Below are positions 1 through 8,706 of a stretch of DNA of 37,623 nucleotides, piece after piece; positions within the stretch are counted from its first letter, which is position 1; each line of letters opens with the position of its first letter. The notes beneath the pieces were generated by a model. It was given only the letters and a program-made list of their open reading frames with translations, made no database searches and was not told the origin of the DNA. Made by a program: the position numbers and the translations under genes. Location: positions 1-37,623 of the forward strand of contig JANJTQ010000223.1 of NCBI GenBank assembly GCA_024711005.1, written 5' to 3'. The DNA comes from Opitutaceae bacterium. GTDB taxonomy: Bacteria; Verrucomicrobiota; Verrucomicrobiia; Opitutales; Opitutaceae.

Positions 1-1046
1 GGAGTCTCGTCGGTCGCGGCGTGCAACACATCCTCGACTCCGCAACGAATCCAACGGGTGGAACCGTGCAGTGATTCGCGATTTTGTTCGGCGGCGGTCA
101 ACAGCGTCACCGGCACATCCAGCATTTCGATCCAGGAGCGCAGCACTTTGCTCGTCGGCCAGTTTTCGAGACACACGATAAAGTCCGGCTTCAGCCGCTC
201 CGCCACCGCCGGCGACCGCAACAGTACGTCATACGTGGTCACCACCGGCGCTCCGTCCGTCGCGTGCGAACGCAAGGGATTCAGCGCATCCGCCAGCACC
301 GGCCAGCCGCGTTCTCGCGCAAGCAGCCACACCGCATCGCTCCACCGTTTCGGGTCCGCAGGCTGCGCAGGCCCCGCGATGATCAACCCGCGACCCTTGG
401 CCGGAAGCGCCACCCGGGTGAACGGCTCCGGCTTCGGAGACGCCGACTCCGCAAAAAAACCGTCCCAATCGCAAATCCCCAAAGCCGTCGCCGTCCCATC
501 GGCGATGGGTGCCAACGGATCGCGAAACGGCGCGTTCAGGTGCACCGGGCCACGCTGCGCACGATCGACCGCGTGCGCCACGGTTTGGCGAAGATAACGC
601 AGGAGAGGCACCTTCGCCTCCGGCAGACAAAATTCGTGATAAAATCTTACGAACCCGCCAAACAGCTTCTGCTGATCGATGGTCTGGCCGGACGAACAAT
701 CGCGCATCTCCGGCGGACGATCCGCCGTGATCACGATCAGGGGCACGCCGCTTTCATTCGCCTCGATGACCGCCGGAAAATAATTGGCGCCCGCCGTGCC
801 GCTCGTGCACACGAGTACGACCGGCCTCGTTGTTTGTTTGGCAAGACCCAGCGCGAAAAACGCCGCCGAGCGTTCGTCCAACACGGGAATTGCCTCGATC
901 CCCGGATGCCGCGCCAGCGCCATCGTGAGCGGAGTCGATCGCGATCCCGGAGACACCACCGCGTGCGTCACCCCGCGCCGCACCAGCGTTTCGGCCAGCA
1001 CGCTACACCACAAGGTGTTGGTATTCCGGACATCCAGCTCGTTCAT
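1..1046 (-). CDS. menD: MenD, SEPHCHC synthase (menaquinone biosynthesis), 3' end outside window
   Basis: ThDP-dependent enzyme that joins 2-oxoglutarate to isochorismate, the first committed step of menaquinone synthesis in the cytosol. The reading frame starts at the ATG complementary to 1044-1046 and is open to the window edge, so about 348 N-terminal residues of a family usually 550-600 long are present. Visible family motifs are VSPGSRSTPL (residues 31-40), the DERSAAFFALGLAK segment with the expected ThDP-activating Glu at residue 58, and VCTSGTAGANYFPAV (79-93). The middle domain follows and the C-terminal ThDP-diphosphate-binding domain is missing only because of the cut. It is transcribed away from the small basic peptide gene at 1208, with about 160 bp between them. 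The assignment rests on the motif series and is firm; other ThDP decarboxylases lack this N-terminal signature. Confidence 0.93.
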   Translation of the reverse strand, partial: MNELDVRNTNTLWCSVLAETLVRRGVTHAVVSPGSRSTPLTMALARHPGIEAIPVLDERSAAFFALGLAKQTTRPVVLVCTSGTAGANYFPAVIEANESGVPLIVITADRPPEMRDCSSGQTIDQQKLFGGFVRFYHEFCLPEAKVPLLRYLRQTVAHAVDRAQRGPVHLNAPFRDPLAPIADGTATALGICDWDGFFAESASPKPEPFTRVALPAKGRGLIIAGPAQPADPKRWSDAVWLLARERGWPVLADALNPLRSHATDGAPVVTTYDVLLRSPAVAERLKPDFIVCLENWPTSKVLRSWIEMLDVPVTLLTAAEQNRESLHGSTRWIRCGVEDVLHAATDET

Positions 1047-1207
1047 GAGCCGGCCACCGTATCCGCCTCCCGCTCCAGCTCAACCGCGAACACCGGACGA
1101 CACCAAAATCATGCATCCCGCCGCGCCGATCGCTGGTTTCCTGTTTTCCCCGCGCTTGACTCCACCCGGCCCGATCCCGCAACGTCGCCGGCTCACCTTT
1201 AAAAACT

Positions 1208-1321
1208 ATGGGCCAACAATCCAACAAACACATCAAGAAGAAGCGCCGCATCGCCTACCACAAACGTAAGAAAGAACTCGCGGCCGCCGCCAAGAAGCCC
1301 GCCGCCAAGGCGAAGAAGTAA
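1208..1321 (+). CDS. Very small Lys/Arg-rich basic protein (37 aa)
   Basis: An uninterrupted 37-codon ORF with ATG at 1208 and TAA at 1319-1321. It begins MGQQSNKHIKKKRRIAYHKR and ends in an Ala/Lys tail (AAAAKKPAAKAKK); roughly 16 of 37 residues are Lys or Arg. An intrinsic terminator begins 23 bases after the stop, which supports a dedicated short transcript. The composition suits a nucleic-acid- or ribosome-bound peptide, like small ribosomal proteins such as bTHX or the small basic proteins annotated in Planctomycetes/Verrucomicrobia/Chlamydiae, but I cannot match it to a named family. No clear Shine-Dalgarno sequence precedes it (CACCTTTAAAAACT). Function is unknown; a role on rRNA or DNA is inferred from charge alone. 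Confidence 0.72.
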   Translation: MGQQSNKHIKKKRRIAYHKRKKELAAAAKKPAAKAKK

Positions 1322-1343
1322 CCGGCTTCACCTCCGACTCTTT

Positions 1344-1373
1344 AAAACCGCAGCCTTACCGCTGCGGTTTTTT
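1344..1373 (+). terminator. Intrinsic terminator of the small basic protein gene
   Basis: Perfect stem AAACCGCAGC / GCTGCGGTTT with a 6-nt loop (CTTACC), running into a T tract at 1368-1373. It lies just after the stop of the 37-aa gene. On the other strand it faces the 3' end of mpl, but the T run there is weaker, so it probably acts mainly on the plus strand. Confidence 0.88.
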
Positions 1374-1447
1374 GTTGGCCCGAACTCAACACGAAGAACC
1401 GAGCGCCAAACTCGGGCGGCGCGACACCCTGGCCCGGAACAGTCGAA

Positions 1448-2878
1448 TCATCCGGCCTTCGCAATCACCGCGAACTTCCCGATGATTCCGTCAAAGCTGC
1501 CATTCGAGAAAAAGATCACCACGCGTGGCTTGCCGGTTGCCTTCGCCGGCAGTGACGCCTCAACCAGTTTTTCCAACACCTCCGCATTCGTGGCCGCGGT
1601 GAAACCTCGAATTCCCCGCGCACCGAGATACTCGATCACTGCGACGGAATCGAAGCGCTCCTCCGCCTTCAATTTGTCGGCACGGTTCACCGCTCCGAGA
1701 TAAACCTCGTCGGCGCCCGCCAGCGCGCTCATGAAGCCGGCCTGCAGCGTCTGGGTGCGCGCGGTATTGCTCCGCGGTTCGAACACCGCCGTGAGGATCG
1801 CCCCGGGGAAGCGGTTTCGAAATGACTTGAGCGTTTCCGCCAGCGCCGTCGGGTGATGTCCGAAATCCTCGATCACCGTAAGCTCCGGCGTGCTCACCAG
1901 CACCTCCTGCCGACGTTTCACTCCGCGAAACTTTCCCAAGGGGGCGAGAGACAGCCCGGTCGGTTTCTCAGGAGATACGACCAGCGCCGCCGCCGTCGCC
2001 GCCATCGCCGCGTTACGTGCATTATAAAGACCGGGAGTCGTCCACGTTACCCGTCCCCACACTTCAGCCCCCCATAACAGCGTGAAACTCACACCGGCGG
2101 ACGTCTCGGAAAATTCCGCGATACGCACGTCGTTGTTTTCGCCGGTGCCTACGCGCACGACTCGAGTCCACGGCAGTGCGCCAAGTGCGCTCAGGTTGTC
2201 GTCGTCGCCGTTCATCACCACAAAACCGTTGCGCGGCACAATTCGTGTCAGATGGGAAAACGTCCGCTGCACGTCGGCCAGATCGCGAAAGATGTCCGCG
2301 TGGTCGAACTCCAGGTTGTTCAACACCGCGACATGCGGCGCATAGTGAATGAACTTCGACCGCTTGTCGAAAAACGCGCTGTCATACTCGTCACCCTCGA
2401 TCACGAACGGATCGCCCGGTGTCCCGAGGTGATTGCCCATGGGCGGATCGATCGGTACGCCACCGATCAGGAACCCTGGATCGCGCCCGTTTTCCCGAAG
2501 CAAAAACGCGGTAAGCGAAGTCGTGGTCGTCTTCCCATGCGTACCGCACACGACGATATTTTTTCGCGTCTTGAGAACCGTGTCGTGGAGCAGCGCGGGC
2601 AGCGAGGTGAACGGGAGGACGCGTTCGTCCAGAAGCCATTCGACCTCGGGATTGCCGCGGGACATCGCGTTGCCAATCACGACGAGATCGGGTGCCAGTT
2701 TTTCGAGCCGTGCGGGGTCGTAGCCTTCGTGCAAGGTAATCCCGGCATCGGCCAGGACGGTACTCATGGGCGGGTAAACGCCGGTGTCGGCGCCGAGCAC
2801 CTCATGCCCGGCCGCGCGCGCCAGCAGCGCCGCGTTGCCCATCGCCGTTCCACAAATGCCCATGAAGTAGATTTTCAT
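1448..2878 (-). CDS. mpl: Mpl, UDP-N-acetylmuramate:L-alanyl-gamma-D-glutamyl-meso-diaminopimelate ligase
   Basis: Cytosolic Mur-family ligase that attaches recycled murein tripeptide to UDP-MurNAc with ATP, feeding peptidoglycan recycling. The 476-residue product has the family's usual length. It opens with the nucleotide-fold motif FMGICGTAMGNAALLAR, followed by GVYPPMSTVLADAGI and VIGNAMSRGNPEVEWLL, which are Mpl-like and not MurC-like. The ATP-binding loop is CGTHGKTTTT (about residues 110-120). Also present are IEGDEYDSAFFDKRSKF, NNLEFDHADIF and the C-terminal DFGHHPTA and FEPRSNT motifs. The start ATG is at 2878. No murC or other mur gene lies beside it. It implies meso-DAP-type peptidoglycan. 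I regard the call as secure; MurC is the only serious alternative and fits less well. Confidence 0.95.
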   Translation of the reverse strand: MKIYFMGICGTAMGNAALLARAAGHEVLGADTGVYPPMSTVLADAGITLHEGYDPARLEKLAPDLVVIGNAMSRGNPEVEWLLDERVLPFTSLPALLHDTVLKTRKNIVVCGTHGKTTTTSLTAFLLRENGRDPGFLIGGVPIDPPMGNHLGTPGDPFVIEGDEYDSAFFDKRSKFIHYAPHVAVLNNLEFDHADIFRDLADVQRTFSHLTRIVPRNGFVVMNGDDDNLSALGALPWTRVVRVGTGENNDVRIAEFSETSAGVSFTLLWGAEVWGRVTWTTPGLYNARNAAMAATAAALVVSPEKPTGLSLAPLGKFRGVKRRQEVLVSTPELTVIEDFGHHPTALAETLKSFRNRFPGAILTAVFEPRSNTARTQTLQAGFMSALAGADEVYLGAVNRADKLKAEERFDSVAVIEYLGARGIRGFTAATNAEVLEKLVEASLPAKATGKPRVVIFFSNGSFDGIIGKFAVIAKAG

Positions 2879-3329
2879 TCAATGTCCGAGTGTGGGCCGA
2901 CGATGGAGCATAATCAGCCGCCCCGTGAAGTCCGTTTTCTTCGGCCTGTGTTTATCGTGCGCCTTTACCTCGCAAACCAACTCGGCAGGAAAGAACGCAC
3001 CATCCGGGGCACCCGCTCCGCCTCCACCTCCGATCCCCTCCTCTGCACCAAGCACTGGTTCACGCCCATGCCGGGCACACGAGGCGGGCCAGCGGCCCGT
3101 GCCGCCGAGGGCAACGCCGGACCAGCGCCCTTTCTCGCTTCACTCGCAGAGCGCCAGCGATGGCCCGGCCTATTTCGCAGGCACACCCGAACGCAAAGAA
3201 TGCTTGGAGTGTCAGGACCGGACGACCATGCACTCCAAGGGGCGTCTTTGACCTCGACCGCTACTCCACTCGTTGCGTCCTTACTCTCTTCCTGCCTTCG
3301 CGCGTACACTCCGAACCGCTGAATCTAGA
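2879..3329. other. 451-bp intergenic stretch with no supportable gene
   Basis: Divergent spacer between mpl (minus) and the lipoprotein gene (plus). Short ORFs exist on both strands but have low-complexity Pro/Ser/Arg-rich translations, overlap one another and lack start signals. I see no tRNA, clear promoter or terminator. The middle (about 3060-3190) is very GC-rich and could be decayed sequence or a dispersed repeat, which cannot be decided from one window. Confidence 0.5.
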
Positions 3330-4268
3330 ATGAAAACATCAGACCGCGTTCATCCCTATCCCTGGTTCCTCGTCGTACTCCTCGTCGTCTGCACGCTTCT
3401 GCAAGGATGCGCTTCGTCCACGACCGCGTCGCCCTGGACTCGCGCCACATGGAACCACGAATCCGCCTGGATCGGCGACACCGGTGAATGGCGCGCCATC
3501 GTCTCCGAACATCGCGCCCGCTTGATCTACCTCGGACCGAAAGACGGCAAAACCAACCTGCTGTACGCGCCCTTCGCTCCAGAAGACACCCGCCCGCGTG
3601 GCGGACATATTTTCTGGCTCGGGCCGCAATCCGAATGGACCGGCAAATGGGGCACTTGGCCGCCTCCCGACGAGTGGGAGCAACTGCCCGCCCGCCTTGC
3701 CGAAGTCCGGGCGAACTGGCTGCACCTGACGTTGCCCCGCCCGGATAAGACCCGGCCACAATTGAGCCGCGCCTATTGCTGGAAGAACGGCGTGTTGCAC
3801 TGCCGCGTCGCCTGGGCCGGAGGCGTGGGCGACCACCAGGCCATCCAAATACTGCAGTTGCCGCCTCACGCGATCGTCGAGGCCCTCCCTTCGCCGACCA
3901 CCACCCCGGGCTTCGTGCGTTTTGACACCAAAGGAAAACAGACGCGCACCCACGAGGCCCTTGGCGAAAGCGCCACGCGCGTCTCCGCAAAAACCCTGCG
4001 CATGCAATCGCGAGTCGATCCCGATAAATACGGCTTCCCTCCGCACACGCTGAACGCCCGCATCGGCGACCATGGCCTGGCGCTGGGCGCGGGCGCATGG
4101 GAAGGCGTCGCGATGGAATCCCCCGATCACGGCTTCGACACCCAGGTCTTTCTCGGCGGGCAGAAATATCCCTTCGTTGAAATCGAACAACTCACGCCTC
4201 GCTTGAAAAACCGCGGCGAAACGGAAAACTCAGTCACGATCTGGATCAAACCAACGCGGCGCTTGTAA
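3330..4268 (+). CDS. Predicted lipoprotein, possibly DUF4380-like
   Basis: A 312-residue protein with a lipoprotein signal: basic N-terminus, hydrophobic core FLVVLLVVCTLL and lipobox LLQGC, followed by ASS. This predicts attachment of the processed protein to a membrane lipid. I chose the ATG at 3330 because it places the signal at the N-terminus; an in-frame codon at 3273 would add 19 unsupported residues. The mature part contains LIYLGPKDGKTNLLYAP, RGGHIFWLGPQSEW and WGTWPPPDEW. This GG-x-W-PQ-x-WPPP pattern resembles DUF4380-type carbohydrate-binding folds, but that is an impression from motifs. The rest looks beta-rich. It stands alone, divergent from mpl. Function is unknown; an envelope role is inferred from the signal. 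Confidence 0.8.
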   Translation: MKTSDRVHPYPWFLVVLLVVCTLLQGCASSTTASPWTRATWNHESAWIGDTGEWRAIVSEHRARLIYLGPKDGKTNLLYAPFAPEDTRPRGGHIFWLGPQSEWTGKWGTWPPPDEWEQLPARLAEVRANWLHLTLPRPDKTRPQLSRAYCWKNGVLHCRVAWAGGVGDHQAIQILQLPPHAIVEALPSPTTTPGFVRFDTKGKQTRTHEALGESATRVSAKTLRMQSRVDPDKYGFPPHTLNARIGDHGLALGAGAWEGVAMESPDHGFDTQVFLGGQKYPFVEIEQLTPRLKNRGETENSVTIWIKPTRRL

Positions 4269-4316
4269 CCTGCGCAACTATGAACATGTGCAGGAGAGCC
4301 CCCGTTTTGGCGACCG

Positions 4317-4985
4317 ATGCGTTGGCTCATTCATTTTCTTCTGCCGCTTCTTTGTCGAAATGAGGCGATGAAGCACATGCCCGGCTCGCAGCCTTGGCTG
4401 GGTTTGGTCTTGATGCGCAACGCATCGCTTCACGATCACAAGGCGGTCGGCCCTGCGCTTGTGCTCGCGTCCTCACGCTTCGGTGCCGAGGGCTTCGACG
4501 AACTCCTTGATGTCGCGGAGAAGATGGAGGCGCTGCGACACTCTTCAGACCGGCAAGCAGCGAGGGCCATCGAAGCGATCTATGAGGACGAGGATTACAG
4601 ACGCTTCCGGCGTCGCGCTCTGCCCGCCTGCGTGGGTGCTCCCGAACACATCCAACTTTTCGATGAGACGATGCGAGGGAATGATCTCCTTGAACTTCCC
4701 GGTGCCTACAAACGTCTCCCTCATCCTTTCACCGTCTTGTTCGCCAATACCGGAAATCCGGCGTGGTCGGGCGTGATCCCCGGGGCGATGCTTCCGCTGG
4801 TGATAGAAGTACTGCTGCGGGATCGCTTCAAAACGCCGCCGCCGCCGTCCGGCCGTCTTCAAATTCGCTCGCGGTACTTCAGCCCGCGTTCGGTGGCGTC
4901 CCCCGCTCTTACCCCAGCAACTCCTCGGCATGGGCCAGCGCGCTCTTTGCCGTGCGGTCACCGAGCATGCGGGCAAGTTCACTGA
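4317..4985 (+). CDS. Hypothetical protein overlapping the recN 3' end
   Basis: Open frame of 222 codons. Residues 1 to about 170 look like a real protein (for example EGFDELLDVAEKMEALRH and SGVIPGAMLPLVIEVLL). The last 50 residues become Pro/Arg/Ser-rich and the frame runs 77 bases into the convergent recN gene. That pattern suggests loss of the original 3' end by frameshift or deletion near 4840, where a CCG/GCC run occurs. The start is uncertain: ATG 4317 gives a short hydrophobic N-terminus, while ATG 4368 has GAGG just upstream with tight spacing. I recognise no family. Third-position GC looks lower than in the neighbours, so it may be acquired or decaying. It could be a broken gene. Confidence 0.4.
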   Translation: MRWLIHFLLPLLCRNEAMKHMPGSQPWLGLVLMRNASLHDHKAVGPALVLASSRFGAEGFDELLDVAEKMEALRHSSDRQAARAIEAIYEDEDYRRFRRRALPACVGAPEHIQLFDETMRGNDLLELPGAYKRLPHPFTVLFANTGNPAWSGVIPGAMLPLVIEVLLRDRFKTPPPPSGRLQIRSRYFSPRSVASPALTPATPRHGPARSLPCGHRACGQVH

Positions 4986-6567
4986 TGCGAGCTTTCCGGT
5001 TGGCTTGTATTGGTGAAATGGTGACAACTGCGCGATCTTTGGACTGATCTTTTTCGACCACCAAGTGGCTGTCCCCTTGCGCCGCGACCTGCGGAAGATG
5101 GGTGATGCAGAGCACCTGATGGGCCTTGGAAATTCCGGCCATTTTCTCGCCGACAACACGGCCGATTTCTCCGCCCACATTGGCGTCCACCTCGTCAAAA
5201 ACCAACACCGGGACATCATCGAGGTCGGCCAGCACGGTTTTCAGGGCAAGCATGACTCGTGCAAGTTCGCCGCTGGAGGCAACGCGGTTGAGCGGAAGCG
5301 CAGGCTCGCCGACATTGGGCGAGAACAGGAACTCGGCACCGCAATCCCCCGTCGGCCCGAGTTGGTCCAGCGGAACGATGCGGATCTGAAAATCGGCTTT
5401 CTTGAATCCCAGTTGGGCGATGCTCCCCGCCGCGATCTTGGCCAACGCACGCGCGGCCTTCTCGCGCAACACCCTCAGCACCGACGCCTCTTTGCGCGCG
5501 ATGCGCTCGGCGTCGGCGATCTGTTTCTCGATGCGGATAAGCGTCCCCTCCAAGTCTCCTTGGATTTCCAGCCGGCGGCGCATGTCGTCCCGCGCTTCGA
5601 TGACCGCACGCACATCGCCGCCGTGTTTGCGCTTCACCTCAAGCCACGTGTTCATGTTGGCCTGAAGTTGCTCGGCTTGCTCCGGGTCAAAATTGAATTG
5701 TCCACAAAGCGACTCGAACTCCGCTCCCAGATCGGCGAGTTCGATGCTCGCGGCCGAAAGTCGATCGGCGAGCGCCTTGCTCGCCGGGTCGAGATTTTCC
5801 AACTGGCGCGCTTCGCGGAGAAGCGACGCGACGCGGCCGGTGGCGCCATCCTCGCCGGTGAGTCCATTGGCCAGGGCCGCCGCAAGGCCGGTGAGTTCCT
5901 GTGCTTTGCTCAGACGCTGAAAATCGCGCTCCAGCGCCTCGATCGCCTCCTCGGTGAGGTCGAGCGCATCGAGGCGGGCGAGTTGATTTTCGAGAAACTT
6001 AATCTGATCGGGCGAGAGCTTGGTCTCGCCCGCAATGCGATCGCGCTCGGAGAGCAAGTCGCGCCAAACGCGGTACTTTTCCGCATAGGCCGCAAGCGCG
6101 TCACCGGATCGTCCGTAGAGATCGAGCAAATCGAGCTGACAACTCTCCTTGAGAAGGCGGCGCGGTTCGCTGGGACCATGAAAATCAATCCAAGCCTCGC
6201 CGAGGCGTTGGAGCGCGGCGAGTGTGGCGAGCCCGCCGTTGACGGTGAGCTTGGGTGCCTTGTCGCGCGGAAGGCTGCGCTTGAGGATAAGCATGCCCTC
6301 GTCGCACGGCGGCAGATCGAGTTCGGCCAGCAGCGAGTCGATCGCCGTGGTGTCTTCGAAATACAACGACGCCTCGACCTCGCAGGCGGCCGCGCCCTGG
6401 CGAATGAGGGTTTTGTCGGCGCGCTCGCCGGCCAGCAGCGAAAGCGCGCCAAGCAGGATGCTTTTACCCGCGCCGGTTTCTCCGGTGACGACCGTGAAGC
6501 CGGCCTCGAAGTCGAGAGAGACTTCTTCCAACAGTGCCAGATTTTTGATGCGAAGCGATTGGAGCAT
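4909..6567 (-). CDS. recN: RecN, SMC-like DNA repair ATPase
   Basis: RecN is an SMC-family ATPase that holds DNA ends together during recombinational repair of double-strand breaks. The 552-residue length is standard. The N-terminal motif LRIKNLALLEEVSLDFE leads into Walker A GETGAGKS (about residues 29-36). A long, Glu/Arg/Leu-rich coiled-coil middle follows (about 150-390). The C-terminal half carries the ABC signature VASSGELARVMLALK, Walker B with VLVFDEVDANVGGE, and the CITHLPQVAAQGDSH switch region. The gene ends with TAA at 4909-4911. It is transcribed away from the tRNA-Val gene. The assignment is firm. Confidence 0.97.
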   Translation of the reverse strand: MLQSLRIKNLALLEEVSLDFEAGFTVVTGETGAGKSILLGALSLLAGERADKTLIRQGAAACEVEASLYFEDTTAIDSLLAELDLPPCDEGMLILKRSLPRDKAPKLTVNGGLATLAALQRLGEAWIDFHGPSEPRRLLKESCQLDLLDLYGRSGDALAAYAEKYRVWRDLLSERDRIAGETKLSPDQIKFLENQLARLDALDLTEEAIEALERDFQRLSKAQELTGLAAALANGLTGEDGATGRVASLLREARQLENLDPASKALADRLSAASIELADLGAEFESLCGQFNFDPEQAEQLQANMNTWLEVKRKHGGDVRAVIEARDDMRRRLEIQGDLEGTLIRIEKQIADAERIARKEASVLRVLREKAARALAKIAAGSIAQLGFKKADFQIRIVPLDQLGPTGDCGAEFLFSPNVGEPALPLNRVASSGELARVMLALKTVLADLDDVPVLVFDEVDANVGGEIGRVVGEKMAGISKAHQVLCITHLPQVAAQGDSHLVVEKDQSKDRAVVTISPIQANRKARISELARMLGDRTAKSALAHAEELLG

Positions 6568-6750
6568 GGAAGCGCGTCGAGTGAGCTTGTTCGCGCGACG
6601 CGGGGCAAGTCGCTTTGCGCTACTTCTGTCACCCGCTGGACCCCGGTCATGCGCGAATGCCCGACGCCCCGTGGCGGAGATGAAAAAGACGAATAATTTT
6701 TCTTGCGGAGTGCCGGTGATCTCCTGCTTACTCCGCGACTCGTTTTCGTC

Positions 6751-6827
6751 GGACCCTTAGCTCAGTTGGTTAGAGCGTTTCCTTGACATGGAAGAGGTCA
6801 CTGGTTCGAGTCCAGTAGGGTCCACCA
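6751..6827 (+). tRNA. tRNA-Val (anticodon GAC)
   Basis: A complete 77-nt cloverleaf. The acceptor GGACCCT pairs with AGGGTCC and the 3' CCA is encoded. The D-arm contains AGCTCAGTTGGTTAGAGC, the anticodon loop is TTGACAT, and the T-arm contains GGTTCGAGTCC. The anticodon GAC reads GUC (valine). A strong hairpin follows 8 bases later. Confidence 0.97.
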
Positions 6828-6834
6828 TTTTTAT

Positions 6835-6868
6835 AAAGTCGCTAAGTCGAACGACTTAGCGGCTTTTT
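6835..6868 (+). terminator. Intrinsic terminator after tRNA-Val, probably bidirectional
   Basis: Stem of about 15 bp (AAAGTCGCTAAGTCG against CGACTTAGCGGCTTT, one G-T pair) with a 2-nt loop, ending in TTTTT at 6864-6868. On the opposite strand the hairpin is followed by TTTATAAAAA, so it may also stop transcription leaving ribF, which ends at 6915. Confidence 0.88.
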
Positions 6869-6914
6869 CATGATAGAACGCACGCGCTCCAAGCTGCCGC
6901 GTCGGTATGCCTGT

Positions 6915-7862
6915 TCAACGCGCAGCGAACCACGCCAGCGCTTCTTTGCGATCGAGTGCGATCTGCGTGCGCAGCGCCTCCACTCCGTCGAATTTTTTCT
7001 CAGGGCGAAGAAAGCTCAGCCATTCAATGGTCAACTCATCGCCTTCGCCGAAAGGACAGTCCGCGAGCACATGAATTTCCAAGCGGGGACTCGTCGCGTT
7101 TTCGACAGTCGGCCGGAGTCCGTAATTCGCAACCGCCGGAAGCGACTCCGCTGTTTTCGCTCCCGACACCCGCACGGCATATACGCCGAACCGGGGACGC
7201 AGGTCGGGCTCCCAAGTGACGTTGAGCGTCGGAAATCCGAGCTGGCGTCCCAATTGTTTGCCGGGGGCGACCACGCCCTCCGCGAAATAGGTGTAACCCA
7301 GCAACGCATTGGCCTCCTCCATGCGCCCCTCGTCAAGATAGGCGCGAATGCGCGTGCTGCTGATGGGCTCGCCGTTTTGGTTGATGCGCGGAGCACTCAC
7401 GATGGCGAGGCCATGCTTTTTTCCTTCGGCCACAAGCAGGGCGATGTCTCCACGTCGTCCACGTCCGAAACGCCAGTTCTCGCCCACATAGATCGTCGAG
7501 AGGGTCGGCAGCGCTTGTTTGAGGCGCGGTAAAAAATCTTCCGCCTCGATACCTGCGTAAACGGCATCGAAGGGCTGAGTGATCACCGCATCGACGCCGA
7601 GCCGGGCAAGCTGCCGGTTTTTCAAGGCGGGCGTCATGATCAGGCGCACGGGGTTCTCAGGTCGGAACAAGCGGCTCGGATGCGGCCAGAACGTGAGCAC
7701 CACGGCAATGCCTCCGCTACGACGGGCCGAGTGCACGGCGGCCTCGATCACCGCATGATGCCCCAAATGCACACCGTCGAACATACCGATCGCCAGGTGC
7801 AAGGGCCGCGCAGGCAGTGCGGCGGAAGCGTCGGAGATCGAATTGTAGAAGCGGGTATTCAC
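6915..7862 (-). CDS. ribF: RibF, bifunctional riboflavin kinase / FAD synthetase
   Basis: Converts riboflavin to FMN and then FAD in the cytosol. The 315 residues match the bifunctional bacterial form. The N-terminal nucleotidyltransferase module shows IGMFDGVHLGHHAVIEAA (about residues 25-42) and VGENWRFGRGRRGD, and ends with ISSTRIRAYL. The C-terminal flavokinase module has the GRQLGFPTLNV substrate motif, FGVYAVRV and VANYGLRPTVE. It is the last gene of the nusA operon, 112 bp after truB, and the truB-ribF order is a familiar bacterial arrangement. The start is ATG at 7862. Confidence 0.96.
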   Translation of the reverse strand: MNTRFYNSISDASAALPARPLHLAIGMFDGVHLGHHAVIEAAVHSARRSGGIAVVLTFWPHPSRLFRPENPVRLIMTPALKNRQLARLGVDAVITQPFDAVYAGIEAEDFLPRLKQALPTLSTIYVGENWRFGRGRRGDIALLVAEGKKHGLAIVSAPRINQNGEPISSTRIRAYLDEGRMEEANALLGYTYFAEGVVAPGKQLGRQLGFPTLNVTWEPDLRPRFGVYAVRVSGAKTAESLPAVANYGLRPTVENATSPRLEIHVLADCPFGEGDELTIEWLSFLRPEKKFDGVEALRTQIALDRKEALAWFAAR

Positions 7863-7974
7863 GCGATCGGTGTGGGATGACCTCTTTCCTCGTCCTTTTA
7901 ATCGTTATCTTTCGTCACGAATGCGGACAGGCGCAGAAAAGATTAAAAAAAGAACGAAGCAGCCGGGAGCGGAC

Positions 7975-8706
7975 TCAGCCGCCAAACGCGACGCTGGGGG
8001 CGGCCTCGTAGCCGGGAATGAGCACCTTCTCGATCTCGGAAGGCGTCATCTTCTGCAATTGCTCCAACGTGACCGCACGCGACACGTTGAGCGAGCCCGA
8101 GGAGATGCGACGCAAGGCCTTCAAGTGCGCACCGCAGCCGAGTCGTTGGCCGAGGTCGTGAGCGAGCGTGCGGACATAGGTGCCCTTGGTGCAGAGAACG
8201 CGAAAATCAATCTCGGGCGATTCCCAGCGCGTGAGCTCGTAGCTCATCACGCGAATGAAGCGCGGCTCACGTTCAATCTCTTCGCCGGCGCGGGCGCTTT
8301 TGTAGAGCGGCTTGCCGCCGATCTTGATGGCCGAGAACATCGGCGGAATCTGGTATTGGTCGCCGAGGAACCCGCTGAGCGCCTTGCGCACGTCGTCCTC
8401 CGAAAGCGCGGGCACCGGGGTCGTGGCAAGCACTTCGCCCTCGGCGTCCTGGGTGTTGGTGACTTCGCCAAGCTTGATGGTGCCGGTGTACTCCTTCTCG
8501 ACGCTCATCAGGTATTGCGAGAGGCGCGTGGCCTTGCCGACAAGCATCACAAGCAAACCGGTCGCCATCGGGTCGAGCGTGCCGGCATGGCCGATGCGCT
8601 TCATTTTCAGGATGCCACGCAAACGCGCGACCACGTCATGCGAGGTATGCTCGGGCGGCTTGTCGATGAGGAGCACGCCGTCAAATTCGTGAACAGGCGC
8701 GCGCAT
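7975..8706 (-). CDS. truB: TruB, tRNA pseudouridine-55 synthase
   Basis: Isomerises U55 in the T-loop of tRNAs. The 243-residue protein has the N-terminal [18 protein letters not shown], the catalytic-Asp motif [32 protein letters not shown], and [17 protein letters not shown] near the C-terminus. It lacks a separate PUA domain, as in shorter family members. Its ATG overlaps the nrnA stop codon by one base (TGATG at 8704-8708), which implies translational coupling within the nusA operon. Confidence 0.96.
   Translation of the reverse strand: MRAPVHEFDGVLLIDKPPEHTSHDVVARLRGILKMKRIGHAGTLDPMATGLLVMLVGKATRLSQYLMSVEKEYTGTIKLGEVTNTQDAEGEVLATTPVPALSEDDVRKALSGFLGDQYQIPPMFSAIKIGGKPLYKSARAGEEIEREPRFIRVMSYELTRWESPEIDFRVLCTKGTYVRTLAHDLGQRLGCGAHLKALRRISSGSLNVSRAVTLEQLQKMTPSEIEKVLIPGYEAAPSVAFGG

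Noticed and set aside
84-1202. 372-codon plus-strand ORF
   Set aside because: Antisense to menD and Arg/His-rich; menD motifs are unambiguous.
5065-6696. 543-codon plus-strand ORF
   Set aside because: Antisense to recN, with typical shadow composition.
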